A stretch of DNA of 64,000 bases from Talinum fruticosum. Lineage: Eukaryota; Streptophyta; Magnoliopsida; Caryophyllales; Talinaceae. The notes below the pieces were generated by a model. It saw only the letters and a program-made list of their open reading frames with translations. It searched no databases and was not told the origin of the DNA. The DNA lies in the NCBI GenBank assembly GCA_021018815.1, contig JAITYX010000028.1:1178001-1242000 (forward strand), given 5' to 3'. Shown piece by piece: positions 33,950-46,712 of this stretch. Each line of letters starts with the position of its first letter. Within the stretch, counting starts at the first letter, position 1. Position numbers and translations under genes: made by a program.

Positions 33950-35540
33950 GTAATACAAAGCATGTATTACGGGACTCCAAGCCACCATAGAAATAGGAGT
34001 TAAGAATGTTAGGGTCTTCGACGATTGCGGTTTGATCATCAATCATATTTCACGAAGTTGAAGGTACGTAGTGAAACCTTAGCACCTTACCAAGCACATT
34101 TGATAGAATTAGCAAAATATTTTGATAGCATATCATATGCATACATTCATAAGGATGACAATCGGTTCGCGAGATAGTATTCATTCAATGCCCATTCATA
34201 TAGAATGGCAGAGTCAACTCCGTGCATATATACGCATTCGAAGTGTAGTACCGACCAAACTAGTTGGTACCATGACATTTATTGATACTTAGAAAACCAA
34301 GAATACCCATCGGACTCGACACCTAGAGCTCAATGAGCCATCCGTATGATAGCTGCACAACAAGGACAACTGTACAAGAAAACCAACATAGGAATTAGCT
34401 TACTTTGTATCAATCTACATGAAGCAGAGTGCATAATGACCGACATTCATGGTGGGGAATATGGACCCTATATGAATGGAAGAATACCGGTTTAGAAAAT
34501 TTAGAGATTAGAGTATTATTGGTTAACTGTGGGAGTTGATTGTCATGAGTTTGTTAAAAGATTTCAAAACTGTCAAGTGTATGCAAACTTGTAGCACTAA
34601 CCACCTTCTTTTTAACAACACTTGCATCGCCTTGGCCATTCTTAGTTTGGTGTATAGACATCATCACTAAAGTGGCCTCTAAACGAATGGGCGGTCACGA
34701 ATTTGTGTTAGTAGCAATTAACTACTTTACCTAGTGAGTAGAAGCGGCATCATATGCGACAATAACATCAAAACATGTGGTAAAATTCATAACCCATAAC
34801 ATTATCCATCGATATGGGATACCATATGAACCGATTAATGAGCAAAGTAGTCACTTCAAGAAAGAGGTAGCACGTCTACTAAACAAGTACAAAATCAAAC
34901 ATTATAAGTCTTCTCCTTATCGCCCTTAGACCAATGGAGCAGTTGAGGACACTAACAAAAATATCCAAAGATAGTGGAGAAAATGGTCGTTAATTATAAG
35001 GATTGGCCGGATAAATTACCCTTCACATTCAGGGCTACCGAACCTCTATTAGGACCTCAACTCGGAGCAACCCCTTACTCCCTAGTGTATGGTATGGAAT
35101 CAGTCCTTCTAATATAAATTGTCATCCTTTCTTTGCGAATCATAGCGAAAGTAAGATTCCTAAAGCAAACTAGGCTAAAGTGCGTTATGAGGAGTTAGTC
35201 TTACTTGGATGAAAGGTGTCTACATGCTTTACATAATGTCCAAAGATACTAGACATGTATATCGGGGGCATTTAACAATAAATTCAAGCCTCGTAATTTA
35301 CTGATTGGAGATTTGGTTCTTAAAGAAATCGAGCAACCACTTAAGGACCCTAGAGGAAAATTTAGGCCCAATTGGCATGGACAATTCATACTTAGTCAAA
35401 TACTGCTAGGTGGAGCAATCAAACCGACATATTTAGATGGAGAGGAAGTGTTTCAATATACGAACTTGGATCGGTTAACAAATACTACGTTTAGAAATCT
35501 TAGACGGTTTCAGCTTTTTCGCCGAGCCCAGCCCAATTAG
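33945..35540 (+). pseudogene. gypsy RNase H end and integrase (element B, right part)
   Basis: RNase H resumes at the same codon where it stops at 14112, then integrase: WCIDIITKVASKRMGGHEF (34650), then a changed second motif (INEQSSHF in place of I.DNGSHF), then GAVEDTNKN (34940) with the Glu kept, and RGKFRPNW and NLDRLTN at the tail (35350-35480), stop 35540. Loss of the second catalytic Asp should inactivate it. The 75-residue frame at 35313-35540 is the longest open part. Confidence 0.85.
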
Positions 35541-35919
35541 GTCACCGCCTTAGCCAGGCACCGACCATCGCCTAGTTAACGGTGAGATGGTCGAGTTATC
35601 TACCCCCTCCAGCTGATATTTTATTTTTGGTGTTCAATTATTTTCTTCGGGTGGTCCAATTAGATGGTCTAATTATTAAACAATTCCTTTAAGTAAGCGA
35701 TAATTAACATAAATAAAGCATAAAGGTGAGCATAATACTTACTTTTGACTTTATTAATAATAAAGGGTCGAGTCCACTATTTACCCGAATACATAGCTAA
35801 ATAAAAAAAGGGAAATAACAAGCACGCGAATTGAAAAAGAAAAATGCTTTAAAGAGGCAAAATAAAAAAAAAAGTTTCCTAATTTTTTATTCTTTCCTAA
35901 TCTAAGCCCTACTCGATCT
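35541..35919. other. tail-to-tail spacer in element B
   Basis: AT-rich, between the integrase stop (35540) and the end of the antisense gene (35920). It corresponds to 24339-24754 in A and shares the GGTGGTCC / TAGTTGGAC-type words. Confidence 0.5.
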
Positions 35920-37274
35920 TTACTTTTTTCCTTTTTGAGCCGCTAGACTCAACCGCATCTTCCCGGGTTCACTTTTACGGTTCCTTGATCCCGTGAGCCC
36001 TTCTATCTTCTTCTTTCTTAGCTTCTTCTTCCGTCACCGCTAGCTTGTTCATCATTCTGCGAGACCACTTGGCGAATCGAAGGGGTGCCAAAGCGAGAAT
36101 AGCTCCTCTTATATTGCGTTCTCGAGCCCTCGGTGCCTTGCATCATTTGGGATCGATCTCTTTTATCCACTCCGGATAAAATCCAAACACTGCAGTAGAT
36201 CATTTGTCTACGAGCTTCGAGTAACCTCGGTAGGTTCATCTAGTATTCAACCCATGTAGGCACCCACCTCATACCACCAAAGCCGCTAAAAACATTGAAG
36301 GAGGCTGGCGAAAGGCAATCCGGATAAGGGATATCTTGGACCCATCCCATTTATCACATTACACGGTCATGGAAATAGTACGTACTGGTTTCGAGGCCTA
36401 GCAAATGTACAAAAAGATGTCCTTCGGTGTGTGTCCTAAATTGGGACACCCTCTAGTGCTTGATATACCACTTAATGGAATGCCCGACTATACACCAGGT
36501 CTTCCACCAAGAAGTTGTCATCTAAGTCAGCGAGATCCAGCCGTTATTGCTAACAAAATTATGTAACCAGGTACTCATAAGGTTTTTAGGTCCCCGCATC
36601 ATCTCAAAGTGCTTCACCAACCAGATCTACACAAAGCATAGATAAAAACAACACTAGTAGCATCCTGCACGGTCAAATTCATCTTACTTTGCGGCCCAAC
36701 GAGAGCAAAATTAAAAAAAAATAGGAGTGAAAATCGGATAAAGTCGAGAGCTCGCCGGTTCCGGACGAACTTCCCTTATTCGGCGCCGCCCTTCTAGCCC
36801 AACACTAGTATGCCATCAAAATAATGGCACGATGCCTTTCAATGTGCACCGATCCCGAGGCATACATCGGATGGAAGTGTGACATGAGGTTTGTCGGATT
36901 CATTTAGTCCCTAAACAGAGTCCAATATAGATTCCTTATCCCCGGCATATTAGTCCAATAGTTTAGTTTCAAGAGACGTTTGTAAGTCCCTGCCGTATTA
37001 CTTGATGGCATAGGAACCACGAGGCTTGGTACGACGATAATTAATGGCTAGAATGGCATTGAATTCTTCGAGTTAGGGGACACAATTCATTATCCCCGAA
37101 CCCGAATATATGGTATTTAGGATCCCAAAAGGCCACTGCAGCCCTTAACGAGTCTAGTGGATCCTTGCTCGCCTAATATCGAAAAGGTTATTCAGTCCAT
37201 AATGTGATAACCTTACTTTATCAACATCGTTCATCTCATGGATCCAGCTGGTCAATTCGAGTAATGAAATTCAT
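35920..37274 (-). pseudogene. antisense DUF7745-like gene (element B)
   Basis: Start ATG at 37274 with NFITRIDQL, matching YFMTKLTRW of A, then a frameshift. The WD / F / LCPLTRRIQCHSS region (37080-37150) parallels A's WDHHHHVFTL and ELCPLPEEF. The intron acceptor TTTGACCGTGCAGGA lies at about 36658-36672. The charged C-terminal helix (KLAVTEEEAKKEEDRRA, about 36045-36000) parallels A's. The gene is oriented opposite to B's pol, as in A. Confidence 0.65.
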
Positions 37275-37383
37275 CTTTGGGAATTGAAGGAACAAAGGAA
37301 CTGCAAATTTTCTTAAGGACTGTTTCACGAGAGTTGTAGATGAGTGTTAGAGGTGTAGTTCTCGGAGACCGGACACCGGTCCA

Positions 37384-37471
37384 TTTTATAGAGGACTTCT
37401 TAGGACCATAGTCATCATCCATCAGACCACTACAACTAGTCTAGACCCGGACAGCGTGTTGGCCGGCACTA
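37384..37471 (-). promoter_or_regulatory. promoter of the antisense DUF7745-like gene (B)
   Basis: The minus strand has GCTAGTGCCGGCCAAC (about 37471-37456), then a good TATA box CCTCTATAAAATGG (about 37395-37382), then the ATG about 110 bp further. The order and spacing match A (22547-22645). Confidence 0.65.
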
Positions 37472-37779
37472 GCCAAACCGACTCGAGTATTTCTTGTACA
37501 TGGGCCATTTTTTTTACTTATGTCGTATTTCGGCTAAGCCCGGTTATTTATGGACCATGCAACTTACCATTTCCAATTTTCTCTTTTATTATTTTCTTTT
37601 AAGGGGAATGGGGGCTAGTGCATTTTTTCTTGAATTTGTCTTTGATATTTTTTTTTTTGCATCATATAAATAAAGAAAGCAATTTAGAACCGAGTCTTTG
37701 CATTCATCTCATTATATAGAGTCAAATGGTACAAAAAAATTAATATTAACACTAACTAAGCACCCCACAAGTGGTTTAT
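37472..37779 (-). other. spacer between antisense genes (B)
   Basis: AT-rich, with GGGGGCTAGTGCATTTTTT and a T9 run near 37650, matching A 22340-22400. No coding signal. Confidence 0.5.
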
Positions 37780-39976
37780 TCAATCTTCATCATCAGCAGC
37801 ATCATTGAATATATAATTATTCGGATCGTCTATGAATGAGGTTAAAACTTGCCTACCTCCTGCAGTTTGTGAAGAACTGGGCATACGAGTCCCAAGCCGG
37901 ATGGGAGGCCTCGTAATAAGGTTCACTATACGACATTGATGAAAATCATACGGGTTGCCATAAGGGTCAACTACTTTGCAGGGACATGATGTACATGTCG
38001 GTCTCGAAAGAGCTAGGCCCGGTATGGATGTACTTGGCCTCGCCAGTAGAAGCTACTGCGACCATGAGATCGCCAGGAGGAACGTCATGAAGAACCGGCT
38101 CCAGTAGTACTACTAGACGGTATTTGTTTACTACTGGTAGGAGTTTGAGCCCAGAGCTTCCAAGGAAACGTCCCCATGGAAGAGACTTAGAACGACGATC
38201 CTACAAAGAGTGATTAGCAAAAATACTAAGAGCTCCCGAGTTAGCACTTCAATTAAACTCACCCGAAATGTTTCGAATGCCCGACCGGTGAACAAATCCT
38301 TGAAAGCTTTAATGGTAGAGTACAACCCAATACAAATTTTCGAGATTACTCAAGATCGTACTAAAAAGTCGTTGTGTTAGTAAGACACTTTTAGCAAAGT
38401 AAAAGAGCATAATACTCCTACTCATGACTCGGAATGAAGATGTCATTCGAGAGAAGCGGTAGAGATAAGGTTAAATTCCACACTAGAAAATTGATCGCAC
38501 AAAAGAGTAGATGAAGACTTACCAATCGCGTCATAATTCCTCCTAAATATTAAGCATAGGACGAATGCGCATCGAAGAACCGAGTATAGAGATACCGAGT
38601 AGCGATTTCTTCCTACTCCGAGGTGGATCTCGGGGAGCGATAAGTGGCCACGTATTTTACCCGATTTATGGCGTAACACGCTCACCAAGGTACCAATAAA
38701 AGCCAAATGGACCCTCCAATAAAATTTGTTGTTCACTCAATTGTCGCGCTACACTAAGGCTTTGAAGGAGTTGAATTCGGGTGCAGCGGTGAAAGTTGGC
38801 CTGCACACACAAGACCCATGGAACAACAAGTCGAACCAGGAAATTTAGGAAACAAAGCTCGGCCATTTGGCCGGCGCCAGCCACACCACGGCCATGGCCA
38901 CATGCCCACCACAAGCCGTGGGCTGGGGTAGAAAATTGAGTTGAAAAGTAGAAACTTTTGGGCCATTTTTAGCTCAAAATTTAAAGCATAAAAGTGACAT
39001 ACCATGGCCGCATTATTGAGGGCGGACCTCAAATAGGTGATTCGATGCACTCTCCATTACCGGAGATAGACTTTAGTCTATCCCATTAATGTCGAGAAAG
39101 AAGGATGGTTTCTTAAACCGGCCGAAAATTGGGGAAAGTACTAATTCAACCACGGTTTCAAGTTTACAACACAAGTGAGATTCTTATCCACACAAGCTAA
39201 GGTATTTTGGAGATTAAGAAGGACGAGCATACCTTGATGACCTTCCACAAATTGCATAAGGGCATGTAATTCCACAAGTCCTTCTTGGTTGTTGTGTGCC
39301 TAGCCCCAAAATGTAAGCCTCTTATAAGACAAGTATAGGTAGCCACGCCCAATTGAGGACTTTAATTTTATCTAAGTCCCCGAAGTTCACCAAATAGTGA
39401 ACATGTACTTTGGAAGTTTAGTCTCAATTTTTGTATAAGTCCCGATCATAAACTAGAGGTTCCCATGAGAAGCCTAAGCCCAAAAGAATAGCAAAGTCAA
39501 GAGGTGTTTTGGTCATTTCCCGGAATGAAAGATGAAAAGTATTGTTGGTGTCCCAAAATTATTCGCTAATGGGTCGGATAGGATCACATTCTTTTCAATC
39601 ACACAAATGACTCAAAGTAAGGAAAAAAGGCCAAATCGGTACTGGTCATGATATGCTCTAAGAGGTAGTTCCGTTGCTTGAAGGTCTCAATGAATTTGTT
39701 AATAGCGAGTGTTACTCTGGATGGTGCCCTTCTACAAAAAGAAAATCCAACAAGGTTTTAATTGAAGAAACCATTTCAACACATAAAGGAAGAAACTTAA
39801 GCTAATAAGCTTACCATGGTAGAGATGGCGAGAGATGCAACATGGCTCTCGCCTTCCACCAAGAGGTTGTTGGGACTATACTCATGATGATGACACCACT
39901 CCCACTCCAAGAAATTATCATGAATAAGGCTATTAGCTCTGGTTCTCCTAAAACGGTGGGCACGTCTTTTAGACAT
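37780..39976 (-). pseudogene. antisense PMD gene, spliced (element B)
   Basis: Start ATG 39976 gives the basic MSKRRAHRFRRTRANSLIHD. An 83-bp intron (39814-39732) sits where A has its first intron. Other donors fall at equivalent places: GTATGC (39232), GTATGTCACTT (39002). The PMD block QLSEQQILLEGPFGFYWYLG is at about 38700-38750, with TYLRSALN (39040) upstream. The acidic C-terminus NNYIFNDAADDED and stop 37782-37780 matches A's NYIFDDDSDDDV. Several frameshifts make it a pseudogene, but the start codon is kept, unlike A. Confidence 0.75.
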
Positions 39977-40102
39977 TTTTGAACAAATTTTGTAAGAAAA
40001 CCAAGTTAGTTTTCTAAAGGTAAATACGAACAAGTTAGAACAACGTTAAAGAAAGCAAGAAAAGAAGCAAGTGAGGTGTGGAAAATGAACATACCAAGCT
40101 CC

Positions 40103-40260
40103 CCTTTCATAGGCACGATTTGGCAACCTTTACAATAACATGAGACAAAGTATACAAAACAAGAGGAGACCAAGCATATAATCAAGGAGCATGTGTCGAG
40201 ACAAGGCCTCCCTAAAGGCTGGCTGGTGCTGGTCACGAAGCTCGACCGACATCGGCTCGG
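40103..40260 (-). promoter_or_regulatory. promoter of the antisense PMD gene (B)
   Basis: The minus strand has CCAGCACCAGCCAGCC (about 40236-40219) and CCTATGAAAGG (40113-40103), the latter a mutated form of A's CCTATAAAAGG. The following TGGTATGTTCATTTT also matches A. Confidence 0.55.
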
Positions 40261-40750
40261 TGGTAGCCTCGCAAGCATAGGCTAAGAGCTAGGTTGGTGA
40301 AGTCTCATCAAGCGTGGCTAGTGGTCTTTTAGAGAATTATGCATGCAAATGGATCTTTGAACCCATGACATTAGCTTTATTCGATTCATTCTTTAGTCCG
40401 TACTCGAATGAATTATTCGGATAAAAATACTAAACTTTCATGAATAAGATTATCCACTAACAAATATGATAGTAAAGTAGAGTTATTAAGACAAGCTTCG
40501 GATCAAAAGATGCCCATGCTTCAATAGAAATTACCGAGCTTTAGACTTTAATCAAGCCAAGCTCAAGACTACTCTTATCGAACTTCGTAACGCATGAATC
40601 CCGATTAAGTCTAGATCTCTTTTTGGAGTTCAGGTTCAACAACAACCAATTCCGGACACTTCACATCAATTAACATTCGGACCAATTCTTAAAAGCGAGA
40701 TAAGTATCCTTTAGTGCCTACTTTAAGCCTTCGTCTTTCGAGACATGGTC
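40261..40750 (+). other. 3' untranslated region of element B
   Basis: No gene seen. It has the AAGCTTCGGATCAAAAGA and CGAACTTCG words that also occur in A's 18960-19200. It leads into the PPT. Confidence 0.55.
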
Positions 40751-40765
40751 AAAGTGGGGGCTAAT
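40751..40765 (+). other. polypurine tract of element B
   Basis: AAAGTGGGGGCTAAT lies immediately before TGTAGACACC, confirming plus orientation and marking the 3' LTR. Confidence 0.85.
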
Positions 40766-42747
40766 TGTAGACACCGAAAATGTGTCATCCTTATCTCGCT
40801 TTATATCTATTATTTTATTTTGTCGTGATCCATTCGGATTGTACCACTCTTATATCCTTATATCCTTTAGGAGAAACGTGTCAACCTTATATCCTTTAGT
40901 GTTTACTTTGAGCATGCGAGACTAATCCTAGTCCTGTTTGTGGATTCAGATTATGGTGAGAGTCTAATTGGCGTGACGAAAGCTAGTAAACCACAAAGAA
41001 CCCTTCGAGCACCAAAAATTAACTTTTCTTACTTTGGGCCAACCCACAAACCCATTTTGATTTAGCTGGTCTAAGCCCAGGTCAACGCTCCAAGTCAAGA
41101 TAAGGCCGACGTCGTGCATTGTGCCTTGCTTGCTCACTAAACACGAGCATTTCGTCTTTAGAATCCCAGACATAACACGGAGCCCCGCATGTGCATATGA
41201 CATCGTGTAGGACGGCGCCATGCTTTAAGGCCTTTTTGCGAAAGCGCTGCATTTTGCTCCAAGCGTCTACCCGGGACACGGAAGCCAACTGCAATAAATG
41301 ACACCATACAAGGTTGGCACTGTGCTTCGGTGTTTTTCCGCCGAGTGCTGCATTTTGCTCCATTGTTTAGCCGAAACACGGAAGGTCCATTTTCCTTGAT
41401 TTTTGGTTTTTCTGATTTTTGGCCTCGTCCGATTCTGCATTTGAGACGGCTTCTAGTTTGGAGAGAGGTCAATAGCCTAGCTACATGCTACTTAAATTAA
41501 GCTAAGAGCTATTGAGTGCTTCATTGGTATTATGATCTCTTGACTCTTTCTTAGGTAATCCTCATTATTCTCTAAAACAATCCCATTATTTCATTCCATT
41601 TCCCTACCTTCGTCTTTTTTATAGATTGTTCTACCTCCACAAACTTCACGGAAAACCTCATTCAATCTTGTTCATCCACCGTCATGGTTCTAGATTTGGT
41701 TAGCGAGTCAAGATCAGTAGGTAGGACAACCTTGGGGTGCTCAACTCATTTGTAGCCTCTAACGGTGTATTTAAATTTATGATTTTTATCGCTTTCAATA
41801 TTATGGACAAAGATGTAATCGAAATTAATTCCTCCCTGTCCACTTTAATTTATTTTTATCATTTTTCGTTTTGCTTTCCTTTACTGCTTTGTTTATCGCT
41901 TTTTCTTAATCGCTTTTATCGCTTTCTTTGCATGTTTGGTTGATTTAATTTGCGCATTCATATGTTGTGTGCTTGTTTTAAACATATTTCTTAAGCTCAC
42001 AATTCGAATTAGTAGACGTCATTTGTTTACGAGCGGAATGGAAGAGCTTATACCTACATTTCATACCTTCGCCCCCAACTCTAGATTCTCGGTTCTAGAT
42101 AGATGGAATCAATTTTAAACCTCTTTTAAGTTTAGTTTTCCCGTACTATGATTGGAAGATCATTTCTTTTATTTTTGTTAGATTTTATTTTCCAAACTAA
42201 CTGGCGATTCTCTTTTTGTATCTTTATTTCTCCTAAAAATGCACCTCGACATTTATAATTTAAAGTAGAAAGAAAAATAGATTGACTTTCTAACAACCTA
42301 AGCCACGGACCGAGATTGACTCTTCAATCACGGCCCATGACCAGCGCCGATGATCGTATGTTGATGGCTCTTGCTGGCATCCGCGAGTCACCGGGTAAGG
42401 CTCTCGGTTCAAACCGGTATTTTCACACTATTTTGGCTTAAAAGCGTTGCGACAGAACTTAATTTACGTTTTTCCATTTTCCTAAATTATGAAATAACAT
42501 CCCAAGGCCTTTAAATTAATTTATAAAATAAGATTAATAAAATCGCTAATCACTATTCTACTTAAATCGCTTTAAATTGAATTACAAAAATCGGAAATCT
42601 CAATAAGAGACACACCCCCATTTTATAAATTTAAGTTTTAAAATTATTTTAGAAAAGAATCTTCAAAAAGACCCCACATTCGTGGGAAACGCGATCTTCC
42701 GATTCCCCCTCCCTTCGAGGAGGCCGGGATTGGTTGTGGTTCCTACA
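40766..42747 (+). mobile_element. 3' LTR of element B (1982 bp)
   Basis: It starts TGTAGACACCGAAAATG and ends GTTCCTACA. Length is within 10 bp of A's 5' LTR. The TATA position (about 41466) reads TAGTTTGGAGAGAGG, so the TATA box has been lost in this copy. It is followed directly by gypsy RT sequence (remnant C). Confidence 0.9.
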
Positions 42748-44219
42748 GTAGCAAAAATAGTGCCGAGTCTCGAACAAAGATGGAAGGGTTAGGATCTGCA
42801 TTGACTACGAGGGATATGCATAAGGCAAGCCGATGACTTTCCACTACCTCATATAGACAGTTTAGTTGAAAACACGACTGGTCATACCTTACTCTCATTT
42901 ATGGATGGTTAAGTCGGATATAACCAAGTGAAGATTGCCGAGTCGGACATAGAAAAAATTACCTTCATCACTCAATGGAGCCCATATTCGTATGTTGTGA
43001 TGCCTTTTTCACTCAAGAATACTAGAGCCACGTATCGGAGAACAGCCACAACATTGTTACACAATATGATACATAAAGAGGTCAAAGTCTTTGTTGATGA
43101 CATGATCGTAAAGTTCAAAGCTAGGGTAGGACACCTACCTAGCCATAGGAAGTTCTACGAAAGACTGTGGAAACTATAACATGCGCCTTAATGCACGAAG
43201 TGTTCCTTTGCTTGTAACCTTAGGCAAACTGTTAGGCTATGTGGTTAGTTAATCCACCAGTTCATAAAGTCGAAAGAAGCTCAAAAAGGAGCCAAGCCTA
43301 TTTGGGATGAGGAGTGCCAAACGAGCATTCAAAATGGTTAAGGAGTATTTGGCCAATCCACCGGTTCTAATTCCGCCACAGCCCAAGAAACCATTACTCT
43401 TATATCTTGGCACAATAGAGACTACAATGGGAGTCATGTTAAGCTGAACTGAATGGAAAAGAAGAACATGTGATATATTATCTAAGTAAGAAATTCATAG
43501 ATACAAGACCCGATATACTCCCTTAGAGAAGACGCCATTGGCTTTTGTCTAAGCCACCAAGAAGCTTAGACACTACATGCTAGCTTACATGGTACAAGTA
43601 GTAGCACCAATGGACCCCATCAAATATATTTCAAAACAACCAACAATTAGTAGTAAGATAGCTCGATGGACAGTCATATTATCAAATTTTCAACTCAAAT
43701 ATGTCCCACAAAATGAAATTAAAGGGCGGGTAGTCTCAAAATTCCTAGCTGATCTACCGACAGATGAAGCTTAACCTGGAGCACTTCGATTTTCCAAACG
43801 AGGGCATCTTACAAGTAAAAGTTCACGTATAAACGACGTATTTCGATGGCGCTTCCAATCGGAAGGGCTTTGGATTAGGAATCCTTTTAGTCTCGCTAGA
43901 GGGAGCACATAGTCCTATTTCAATCAAATTGGATTTTGATGTCACCAACAACGCTGCAGAATACGAGGCATGAATTACTTGGACTATAAACTGGTATGGA
44001 GATAGGAGCTAAGAAAGTTAAGGTCTACGGTGACTCAAGTCCGATAATTAATCATATTTTTAAAAAATGGAAGGTACGTAGTGAAGCCTTGGCACCCTAC
44101 CAAGCGCAACCGAGGCAATTAGCAATTCACTTTGACAACATATCACACACCTCCCTTCCCGGGGATGACAATCGGTTCATAGATGCCTTAGCTAAATTGG
44201 CATCGATAATCAATATCAC
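42748..44219 (+). pseudogene. gypsy RT-RNase H remnant C
   Basis: Plus-strand RT blocks in order: DDFPLPHID-like (42835), YNQVKIAESDIEKITFITQW (42920), FSLKNTRATYRR (43010), EVKVFVDDMIVK (43080-43115), then RNase H with the WTVILSNFQLKYVPQNEIKG tether (43660), VYGDSSPIINHIFKKWKVRS (44020-44080) and DALAKLASIINI (44190). The FVDD box is kept; stops and frameshifts interrupt it elsewhere. It starts at B's LTR and is cut by J's LTR at 44220. Confidence 0.85.
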
Positions 44220-45957
44220 TATAGGAACCATAACCAGCGAGGTCGACCGAGCTTCCCCACGAATGTCGGGTTTTGGAAATTTTAAAGAATGATTTCGGAT
44301 TTTGAAGATGGTTTTGAAAAGGTTTCGAATTTTATTAAATCAAGTTAAAACGAGTTAAATCAAATAGAGTGGCAGTTTTATTAATGGTTTTATTTTAGAA
44401 ATTATTTTCATAAGTCCGGGATATTATTTCCTAACCGAATGGTAAATAAGATTAGGGTTTATGTTTTTGCCGTAAGGCTCCAAGGCCAAAATGGTGTGAA
44501 ACCACTTGGTTTGGACTCGAGCCTCACTTTCTCACTACTCGAAGCGAGGCCCTAGTGGTTGCTTGGCGCCGGCCGAGGCCATGGTGAAGAGCTCGGTCTC
44601 GTCATTTGGCCTAGCTAAAACATCCAAAATCTTCTTTTCTATTGTTGAGTCAAAATATATTTAAAAGAAATAAATTGAAGAGAGTCGCTAGGCGGTTCTT
44701 AGGAAAGAAAAACTAACAAAAACAAAATAAAATTTACTTTTACAATCTTAATATGGGAGAAACTAAGGATGTAAAGATTAAACCGACTCCATCGGTCTTT
44801 GAACCGAGAATCGGATTTAGGGGCGAAGGTACGAAACATAGGGATAAGCCCTTCCGTTCTATCCGTCAAAGGATGGTCATGACTAGTTTGAGTAGTGAAT
44901 CAAAATAATGCACAAAACATAAGCAAACAACATGTGATACAAAAGTTCGAGCAACCACAACATAATAATGAAAGCAATAAACTAAAATTGGAAAGTAATA
45001 AAGGAAAATAATGAAGAAAGCAAAAGAAAAGCAAAAAGAAACGAATGCAAAAACTAAAAGATTACCTCGGCGAGGGGAATTAAAACGATACAATTTTCTT
45101 CACAATACTAAAAACGATTAAAGCATAAAATAAGTAAGTAAACCATTGGGAAGATCGAATTAATGCCCTCGAGGTTATCACACCTACTAATTTAGATCTC
45201 GGATCTAGATGCGGTGATGCCACGATGGTGAATAGAAAGAGGCTTTTGTGAGTTTTCATTGTCGGTGGGTAAACGATATATGAATGATGAAGTTTTCAGG
45301 TTTAGGTGTTGGTTGGAATGGAGAGTAGAGTAGTAATATGATGAAAAGAGATCAAGAGATCATAATACAAAAAGGAGTATTTGGTAGCTCTTAATCGGGT
45401 TTCAGCGAGCATGATGCTAAGGAATGAGCCATATCCTAAATGAGAGCCTAAGCTCTATATTTATAAGGAGGAGAGTAGGTCACAAAGGACATAGGGTTAC
45501 TCTCACCCAGCCATCCCAAATTTGTTGTGAAACCAGGCCAAGATAATGTGAAGATTGAAGTCGAAAAATCGGATAAAAAATCATAAAAAGGTGGTAGGGG
45601 CGTCGGCCACATGGTGTTTTTCTAGGGTGTCGTGACGTTTCCGAGTTGCAACATGATTCTAGGCTAAAATGCAACGTTTTGAGTTAAATACACTGGTAGG
45701 GGGCACCGGCTACACACGATGTCGTTTAAAGGATGTGTGCTCCTTGTTTCAAGCGTATTGTCTTGGAACAAAACGCAGCACTTTGATGCTTGTGATCATG
45801 AAATCGAGCAGCTAACGTTGTCTTGAGGTCTTCAGCTCGGTGTCTAATTAAACAAAAGTAAAACGCAGAGTTCGAGCCTAGAATTTCCCGTGCGCGGCAC
45901 CGGACTTCGTTGTGTCTGCAGGTCGACCCGAGCTTGGACCATCCAAAAGAAAAGGGG
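44220..45957 (-). mobile_element. LTR of deletion derivative J
   Basis: The left end TATAGGAACC (mutated from TGTAGGAACC) begins inside RNase H of C. The body matches the other Tat LTRs through CTTGGACCATCCAAAAGAA, but the final 230 or so bases including GTGTCTACA are missing. The TATA box is at 45456-45467 and the GC pair at 45593 and 45693. Confidence 0.8.
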
Positions 45958-46265
45958 TGCTTGAACTTGACTTGGGTAGTAACGTTTGAAGTCCATGTGA
46001 GGGCCTCAACTTGACCACTTCTTATATTTGAAGTTCGGTTGGGTATTCTAAGCTTGGCTCGATCAATGTCATGAACCTCAAACTAGGGCCGAAACTTAAC
46101 CGCATACTTGGTCCGAAGCTTAGCTGAAACCTTTTTGCACTAACGGTTTTGTTAGCTTACAATCAAATGTAAATAGTTTTAAGTGTTACCTGGAAATGGT
46201 TTTTAGCCGGATCATGTTTTACATTGTTTTATTGACTTGGCCACGGGAGGTCCTGAAGTCTTCCC
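45958..46265 (-). other. 3' UTR of J
   Basis: Related to A 18900-19200 (GCTTGGCTCGATC..., GGTCCGAAGCTTAGCTG, GTTTTAAGTGTTACCTGG). No gene. Confidence 0.55.
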
Positions 46266-46712
46266 GTGGTGTCCGAACCTTGACCGCTGTTGGGCCCGAT
46301 GTTCGATTGAGGTGTGTTAAAAACTTGACCATTGTTAGGTCTAAGACTCAACTGGAGTGTCCGAACCTTGACCATTGTTGGGTCCGAGACTCGACCGGAC
46401 TCGCGTCCGAACCTTACCACTATTGGGCCTCAAGCTTGATTAGGATGTGTCTTAACCTTTACCTCTCGTTGGGCCGAAAGTTCTACCAAGGTTGTTTGAA
46501 CCTTGACCGTCGCTGGGCTCGAAGCCCAACTAGGATGTGTCCGAACCTTGATTGCTTTGCTGGGCCTAAAGCTCGACGGGGTTGTCCGAACCTTAACCGC
46601 TGCTAGGCTCGAAGCTTGATCGGGATGTATCCGAACCTTAACCGCTCTTGGGTCCGAGACTTGAGCGAGGTGTCCGAACCTTGACCGTTGTAAGGTCCGA
46701 AGCTCGACTTCT
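46266..46712. repeat. 44-46-bp minisatellite, about ten copies
   Basis: Units begin near 46268, 46314, 46357, 46402, 46446, 46492, 46536, 46581, 46625 and 46669, each starting GTGTCCGAACCTTGACC or a variant and containing GGGCCGAAGCTCGA. The unit resembles single-copy 3' UTR sequence (GGTCCGAAGCTTAGC at 46110). The plus-strand open frame of 136 residues across it is a by-product. Confidence 0.9.

Noticed and set aside
46196..46606. 136-residue frame with repeated Cys-Pro-Asn-Leu
   Set aside because: It spans the minisatellite; the repeat in the protein only reflects the DNA repeat.
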